DNA from: Streptomyces mobaraensis NBRC 13819 = DSM 40847
GTDB taxonomy: Bacteria > Actinomycetota > Actinomycetes > Streptomycetales > Streptomycetaceae
Direction: 5' to 3'
Assembly (NCBI RefSeq): GCF_017916255.1
Contig: NZ_CP072827.1
Coordinates: forward strand, 2,480,001-2,544,000
Length of the DNA stretch: 64,000 nt
Position 1 is the first letter of the stretch; each line of letters opens with the position of its first letter. The notes under the pieces are model-generated. The model made no database searches and had not been told where the DNA came from. It saw nothing but the letters and a program-made list of their open reading frames with translations. The translations under genes were made by a program, and so were the position numbers. Below are positions 63,883-64,000 of this stretch, in pieces.

Positions 63883-64000
63883 CCTGATGGCGGTCGTTGG
63901 CTGGGAATCGACGGTCGGGCGGTACTCCCGGGGGCCGGCCCCGGGGCTCCGGGGAGCAGACCCCGGACTCCGGGGCTCAGGCCCCGGTGCCGCCGCCGCC
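63883..64000. other. Sequence upstream of clpP at the right window edge
   Basis: 118 nt dominated by CCCCGGAG/CTCCGGGG and GGCCCCGG inverted repeats. The clpP frame stays open through it but reads Pro/Arg/Ser low complexity, so I treat it as non-coding spacer after clpP1. The end of clpP1 is not identifiable here. Confidence 0.5.

Noticed and set aside
63883..64000. In-frame N-terminal extension of clpP
   Set aside because: The added sequence is Pro/Arg/Ser low complexity from inverted repeats and unlike any ClpP N-terminus.

Overview
The window is very GC-rich DNA from a Streptomyces chromosome. Gene content and order match, from memory, the S. coelicolor core segment running roughly from comEC/comEA and leuS through the nadD/proA/obg/rne block to the mre cluster, valS and clpX-clpP. 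Supporting signs are the strong G/C bias at third codon positions, the GTG and TTG starts, and lineage-typical families (SCO2583/SCO2584-type proteins, DUF4233, a 1407-residue RNase E). No transposase, integrase, CRISPR array or replication origin was seen.

Layout. 1-4137: competence-type genes comEC (cut by the left edge inside the protein, just as its metallo-beta-lactamase domain begins) and comEA, then a gene-free repeat-rich gap with a (CCCCGG)n tract. 4138-9102: DegV-family protein, a coiled-coil membrane protein, and leuS behind a 12-residue Leu-rich leader peptide and an attenuator-like terminator. 9240-14908: secreted sedolisin protease, two identical tRNA-Ala(GGC) genes, and between them two small zinc-ribbon proteins, a drug-efflux-type transporter and a divergent regulator. 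15044-24587: phosphatase, rsfS, a PdtA-like LytR-CpsA-Psr protein, nadD, two tiny membrane proteins, an M48 protease, SCO2583- and SCO2584-type membrane proteins, and proA. 24906-38606: proB, a CDP-glycerol glycerophosphotransferase-like protein, obg, rpmA, rplU, rne and the paired TIGR03936/TIGR03960 genes. 38703-49235: a CYTH-CHAD protein, then rodA, pbp2, mreD, mreC and mreB, followed by ndk, a DUF4233 gene and folC.

49398-55480 looks like an accessory insertion between folC and valS. It holds a soluble PAS histidine kinase with its response regulator, and a sugar cassette of UDP-GlcNAc 2-epimerase, a processive-type GT2 glycosyltransferase and a polytopic membrane protein. The sugar cassette is bracketed by two copies of a roughly 240-bp nested inverted-repeat element that recurs elsewhere in the window, always downstream of genes. 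58799-61643 is a second accessory stretch: two tandem paralogous proteins with Pro-Tyr-Gly-rich tails, and an ATP-grasp-like protein. clpX and clpP close the window.

Many genes converge on envelope and spore-wall building: the PdtA-like protein, SCO2583/2584 proteins, the glycerophosphotransferase-like protein, the mre cluster and possibly the WecB-GT2 cassette. The items I would check first are the WecB-GT2 cassette with its flanking elements, the repeat family with one perfect 84-bp palindrome, the leuS leader, the mini-ORF relay between comEA and comEC, and two genes that appear to start at CTG.
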